Below are positions 1 through 6,000 of a stretch of DNA of 7,048 nt, piece after piece. The notes below the pieces were generated by a model. The model ran no database searches. It was not told the DNA's origin and saw only the letters and a list, made by a program, of their open reading frames with translations. The position numbers and the translations under genes are program-made. Source of the stretch: an uncultured Planctomycetaceae bacterium. GTDB lineage: Bacteria > Planctomycetota > Planctomycetia > Pirellulales > Pirellulaceae. The stretch's first letter is position 1, and every line of letters begins with the position of its first letter. Where the stretch lies: contig CAIYOB010000603.1 of assembly GCA_903927685.1 (NCBI GenBank), forward strand, positions 1-7,048, in the 5' to 3' direction.

Positions 1-3000
1 CACCAACTTGACGACGACCCTGGGCTTCGAGGACGCGGTGCCCAGCCTGGCTCCCGGCTTGCACCTGTTGGCCGGCGGAACGGGGTCCGACACCTACCGC
101 GTGGCCGCGACGTTCTGGGGCCTGGGAGCGGCGTTGGAGTACCCCGACGTGGTCGTCGACACCAACACGCTGGATCCCAACCAGTTCAACGATTTTCCCG
201 AGTTTTACGACACGCTCGATTTCTCGGAAGTCAAGCAGGATCTCGACTTCGTGATCATGGAAGTCAACTCCGCCAGCATGGCCGACTTCCAATCCCTGTT
301 CGACGATCTGGCCGTCTCGGCCGGGATCGGCGTGTCGCCGGGCTCGCTCGTGCCGGGAATGCAATTCGTCCTCGTGACCGACGGGCTGTTCGGCAAGGGC
401 CAGGAACAGCCGCAAGGGTTCGTTTCGGAAAAGGGACTGAAGACCCTGCAGCAGCTGTTTCCAGATTCGAACTTCGCCGGCAACCTCTTCTTTGCCAACG
501 ACGTCGAGAACATCATCGGCGGCAGCGGCGTCAACACATTTCACTTCGTCAACGGGGCCGGCCTGAAGGGGACGATCAGCGGTGACCAGACGGTCCTGGA
601 TTATTCGCGCTTCCAGTCCGCCAATCAGTACGCGCGCGATCCGGCGAAGACGGGAGTCAAGGTCGACTTCGGCGCGACCGAATACAACGTCTACGAGGGC
701 ACCGGCCGGATCGTCGACACGTTCTTCTCCAATCTGCTGCCGCTGAATTGGCAGTTCGGCTCGGCCACCGGCGTCGAGGGCAATCGGTTCGGCAACATCC
801 CATTCGTCAACGAGGCTTTCGGCACCGTGACGCAAGGCAAGTTCGCCATCACCGGGGGGCTGAAGGTCCAGGGGACCCAGTACAGCGATCAACTGACCGG
901 CAACAACGACGACAACATCTTCAATCTGGCGTCTGCCAACGCGAACTACATCGTTCACCAAGGGCAGATCCTGCGTTTCGGCGACCAGGTGGACGGCCGC
1001 AAAGGCGCGGACACGATCAGCTACGACGGGTACGACCTGCCGGTCACGGTGGTGCTGCCGGAGAGTTCCAGCCAGGAGTTTTACCTGAAGGACTTGACCG
1101 CCAAGTTCAGGCTGACGTTCAAAGGCAAGACGTCCGGGGAACTTGACGCCAAGACCATCTTTGCGGACAAGACGCGCGACAGCTCGGATGCCATCCTGCG
1201 GGCCCTGATGGAGTTGGGCAACACGGGTGACATCGAGGTCACCGGGCTGGGTCGGCCGGAAGAACCCTGGAAAGTCTTCTTCCTGGATGATAACTCGTCC
1301 GACGTGCTCAGCTCGAGCTCGACCAACGTCGTCGCCGGGGCTCGAAATCCCGCGCGCGAGGGCTACTCGTTCACCGGCGACTTGGCCGCCAATCCCGAGA
1401 ACGGCGGCATTTCGATTTCTCAGCCGGCCCGCGCCCGTTTGACACGAATCCTCTCGGTGGCCCCCGGCACCGGCTCCTACGTCCTGAAAGTCAACGGCTA
1501 CGAACAGGCGAAGCTGACTCAAAATGCCGACGCGGAGTCGATTCGCAGGGAGCTTGAGAAACTCGGCAACATCGACTCGGCGGGCGTGACCCGACTGCCG
1601 GACGCGGACGGCAAGGCCCAGTTCCGCCTCGAGCTGCTCGGCCCGCCGGGCGTTCCGGTCCTGAACCTGACGCTCGACACAAGCTCGCTGGCCAACGCCT
1701 CGTCGGTCGCGCTCAGTCCGGCCGGCACCGCGACGGTGTCCGATCCGGCCGTCTACCGGGTTCAGGTCGGGGGCGAGCAAGGCTCGTTCACCATGACCCT
1801 GCCCGACTACACGCTCGTCGACGTCAAGAGCAACCTGGTGAGCAGCGTCGAGCCCTACGTGCGGCAGTGGTCCACGTTCGCTATCGGCGATTCGGCCTCG
1901 TCCCGCTACCTCGTCTGGTACGACAACACGGGTCTGGATACTCTGGTGAAGCCGATCGCGCCGCTGGGGTTGAGTTTCGACAGCGGTACGAAGTTCATCA
2001 AGGTGGTGTCGCAGGGAGTCCGGAGCGTCACGGAACTGGCGCAACGGACGGCCGCCGCCATCAATGCCGTGGCGGGGCAGCCGCTGCAGGCTACGGCCGT
2101 GGGGCAGACGTTGAGGATTACTCGCCCCGACGGCAGTCCGGTCCAGATCACGGAGGGCTTCCAGACCCTGCCGCCTACCGGCTTTTCGTTCTCCTCAGCC
2201 GCCACGTCCGCCGTGCCCCACGACGCCGCGGCCGACGACTTGCGGGCCGCTTTGCTCGAGGCGGTTCCATCGCTCCGCAACCTGCAGGTCACTGACGGAC
2301 CCGTCTCCGGGACGTGGTTGATCAGCTATGCGGACGCCGGACTGGCCCATTGGCGGCCGGCCGCGTGGTCCGTGGACAGTGCGGGACTCGTCCAGTTCCT
2401 GAGCAGCGTCGAGGCGGATCCGGTTCAGCAGACGGTCCGCGTGTGGAACAACGCACCCAGCGGCGGATTTGCCCTGGTCCTGAGCGATCGCCTTGTGACG
2501 CCGTTCATTCCCTTCAATGCGACCGCGGAGACAGTCCGGCAGGCGGTGGCTGCCGCTGGGGTCACGAACGTTGCCGTGACGGGGGCGGGGAGCTTCGACG
2601 ATCCGTGGGTCTTGACGTTCACCGGCGCGGTGACTTTCGACCTCGAGAACGTGACGGCGGACGACACATATCTGGGGATTCCGACCGAAGTCCAGCGTCT
2701 GCACGAAACCGCTTCTGCGGGGGCGTTCACGCTGACGCTGGGCGGCGAGACGACCGCTTCGCTGGCCCGCACGGCGTCGGCGGACGACATCGTCCAGGCG
2801 TTGCGGGATCTGAACAGCGTCGCGAACGTGAGCGTGATTGGCGGCCATGCATCGGGCCTGGCTGGCGGCGGCCGGATCCGCCTGGAGGCTCAGGCGGAAG
2901 GCTTCGCTGGCAACGGCCTGACCGTTCGTTTGGTGCAGGGCAGCGGCGTCGGCACGTCCGTCGTTGTGACAGGCAATACGGTGGAAGTTCAGATGACGGC

Positions 3001-6000
3001 GACGACCACGATTCGGCAGGCCGTCGACGCCCTGAACCGGGAGGCGTTCCAGCTGGTCCGCGCGACGCTGATCGGCGATGGTTCGGGGTCCGCTTCGGAA
3101 GGCGCAACGACCCTGGCTGGCGGGTACTGGGATATCCTCTTCCCGGTCCCCGGCACGTCGGTCGTTCCCAAGCTGGCTACGGCATCGTTGACTGCCACGG
3201 ACAAGTTTGTCGTCGAAGTCGAGGACGGCATCAATCCGGTCCAGGAGGTCCAGGAGGTCATTTCCGGCGGCGGGACGTTCCGACTGAGGTACGGCACGGC
3301 CGACACGATCCCGTTGGTCGCCGACGCCTCCGCCGGTCAGGTCAAACAGGCTCTGGAAGCACTGGCCGGGATCGACGAGGTCAGCGTGCGGGGGCGGGGG
3401 ACCGCCGGTGACCCGTGGCTGATTACGTTCGTCGACGTGGGGACGTCAGATCCCAACGTCGAGCTGTTGACGGTCGCCAGCGGCGCGGCTCAGGTCCGCA
3501 CGCTGCTGGACGGGGTCCGGGGACAAGCCAGCGTCCAATACCTGTCGCACGACAAGACGGGCGGCAAGTTCGATGTGATTCTGAACGGAGCCGCGGCCCA
3601 GGACATCCCGTACAACGCGTCGGCGGCGGCCCTGGAATCCGCGCTGGAATCGATTGCCACGATCCCCGACGTGGACGTCGAAAAGTTGGCGACGCCGCGG
3701 ACCGGATATACGCACACGTGGAAGCTGACCTTTCCGTCCGGCTCCGCCAACCGGCCGCGGCTCGTCTCCAGCGATGCCAACATCCGCACGGAAACGCTCG
3801 TGGATGGGGCTGGACAAGCTCCGACGGCCACGGTGGACATCGTGGGCGTTGCCAAGAGGACGGCGGGCGACGCGGCGTACAAGCCGACCGCACTCGATCT
3901 TCTGCGGAACGATCACGACCGGGACGGGGACTTGGTGCAGATCATTGCGATCGAAGGCCAACCGTTGGTCGCGGGCACACCGCTCACAGTGGCCGGCGGC
4001 GGGACGGTGACTCCGGAGCAGGCGAGTCCCGACGCGCCGCTGACCCTGTCTTACGCACCGGCCGGGGGCTTCACTGGCGTCGAGTCGTTCAGCTACACGA
4101 TCCTGGATGAACAGGGCAACACGGCCACCGGACAGGTTTTCGTTGCGGTCGGCGTGAAGGTCGACGAGATACCGGGCGTCGCTGCGACCTCGACGCTCAG
4201 GTCCGTCGAGAAGGTGGCCGGCACCGCCCACAACGACGTTCTCGTAGGCAGCGGCAATCAGGACACGTTCGTGTTCGTCGACGGCTGGGGGCAGGATGTC
4301 GTCTACACCAACGGCGAGGCCGACACGTTTGACTTTTCTGAGGTGACGACGGAGGTTTCGATCACCTCGTTGGGCAGCAACGTGACCCGCTTCAGCACCA
4401 CCGACGCCGAGGGGCGGGTTCACACGGTCACGGTGTACGGCGGCTTTGGCGAAGTGCTGCAGGATCGGGTCACCGAAGCCGCCGAGCGGCAGGACAAGGG
4501 GGACGCCCAGTTCTTCAAGCTGAATGAGGAGTTCTTTACGCAGGCGCCCAACACGCTGTCGGCCGACGAGGGAACCGTGGCGGTGCCGGTCTCGGAGAGC
4601 CCGGCCTACGTGGGGCTGCCGGCCGAGGAGTTGCTGGCCGTCGTCCGTGAGGCCGTCGCCCAATGGAAGGCTTCGCCGCTGGGCCAGGCGAGCCCGCTGT
4701 CGCTGGAGGACCTCAATGTCCGCGTCGTCGACCTGCCGGGCCGCGTCCTGGGCAAGGCGTACGAGAACGGGACGATTTACCTCGACCCCACGGCCGCCGG
4801 CTTGGGATGGTTCGTCGATGCCACGCCGAGCGAGGCGTCCGAGTTCCCGATCCCGGGGCCGGGTGGGTCCCTGGCGGCCGGTGCCGCAAGTCCGGCGAGC
4901 GGCCGGTACGACTTGCTGACGGTGACCCTCCATGAATTGGGCCATCTGCTTGGCCTGGAGGACCTGGGCACAGGCGAGTCCTCGCAGCTCATGTTCCATT
5001 CGCTCGCCACCGGCGTCCGCAAGGCGATCCCGGATTGGGATCCGTCGCAGCCCATCCCCGTCACGGGCGTGACGGGATACCTGGCCGGCGACGCGCCGCA
5101 GACCAACGAGGAGGCACTGGTCCTGGGTTTGGACGCGTTTGCCGGGTGGTCCGCCCATCTGCAGACGCAAATCCGCCAGTTGGCCAGCACGATCGGCAAT
5201 CTGCCGTTCGTCGACAAGTCGCTGGCCCAAATTTGGGGCACCGGCAACCTCGACCTGCCGCGATTGATCCGCACGGAGCTCCAGGGGAATGTGGCTGCCC
5301 TGTTCGGCCCCGGCTCCGTGGTCACCACGTCGGACATCCTGAACCTCCCCAACGTATCAGCGTCGCCCACGGGCAGCGGACGCGAGTTCTTGGTGCGGCT
5401 GGAACTGGCCGACTTGAATGAGCAGGTGTCCGTCAGCGGCAATCTGCTCGGCTCGTTCGGCGGTTCGGTGCCTGCGGGGGCTCGCCCCAGTCAGCCGGTG
5501 ACGCTGCGGTCGAATCTGGCGCTGACCTTCGTGTTCGGGCTGGACGGCAGCGGGCAGTTCTTCGTCAAGGATCCGGGCTTCGACGGCCAGTTGGAACTGA
5601 TCAGCGGCCAGCCATTCGACTTGGAGTTGAACATCGGCCCGTTGGGGATGCTGATCGACAAAGGCCGGATTTCCTACGATGCCGCGTTTCGCCTGGGAGC
5701 CGAGGGCGTGCTCGGCGTCGGGGCCCTGGCAGCCGACACCGAGGGCGGCCTGATCACCCCGACGCGCCTGGGCCGCACGAGCAGTTTCGATGTCTATCTG
5801 CCGGTTGTAGCGGCAGGGGCCGCGAGGAATCTTCCCGGCGAACGGGCCCTGATCAGCGCTACGTTTAACCGCAACAACGATCCGCGGATGATCCCGGCGG
5901 GCGCATCTTTGGTCGACTTTGTTCAGAGCTTTGCCAAGAACATCCGGCTGGTCGGATTCGACCAGCTGCTGAACTTCCGCGGCATCTCGCTGGACATGAT

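Noticed and set aside
257..259. In-frame ATG as a possible gene start
   Set aside because: The reading frame is open upstream to the window edge, RTX-like motifs precede it in the same frame, and no ribosome binding site is visible before it.
2195..2848. 217-codon minus strand open frame
   Set aside because: In-register antisense of the giant gene, Arg-rich, with no domain; it covers repeat copies that are coherent in the sense frame.
2314..4110. Two long + strand open frames (2314-3411 and 3415-4110)
   Set aside because: They are shifted one base from the true frame and translate to Arg/Gly/Asp-rich sequence typical of shifted GC-rich codons. The PW-type repeats and the cadherin-like domain are in the base-2 frame over the same bases.
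3446..5230. 594-codon open frame on the minus strand
   Set aside because: Its codons lie exactly in register opposite the codons of the giant gene. Stops there need TTA, CTA or TCA in the sense frame, which are rare at this GC bias. The translation is Arg/Gln/Gly rich with no domain, while the sense strand encodes clear Ig-like and protease motifs.
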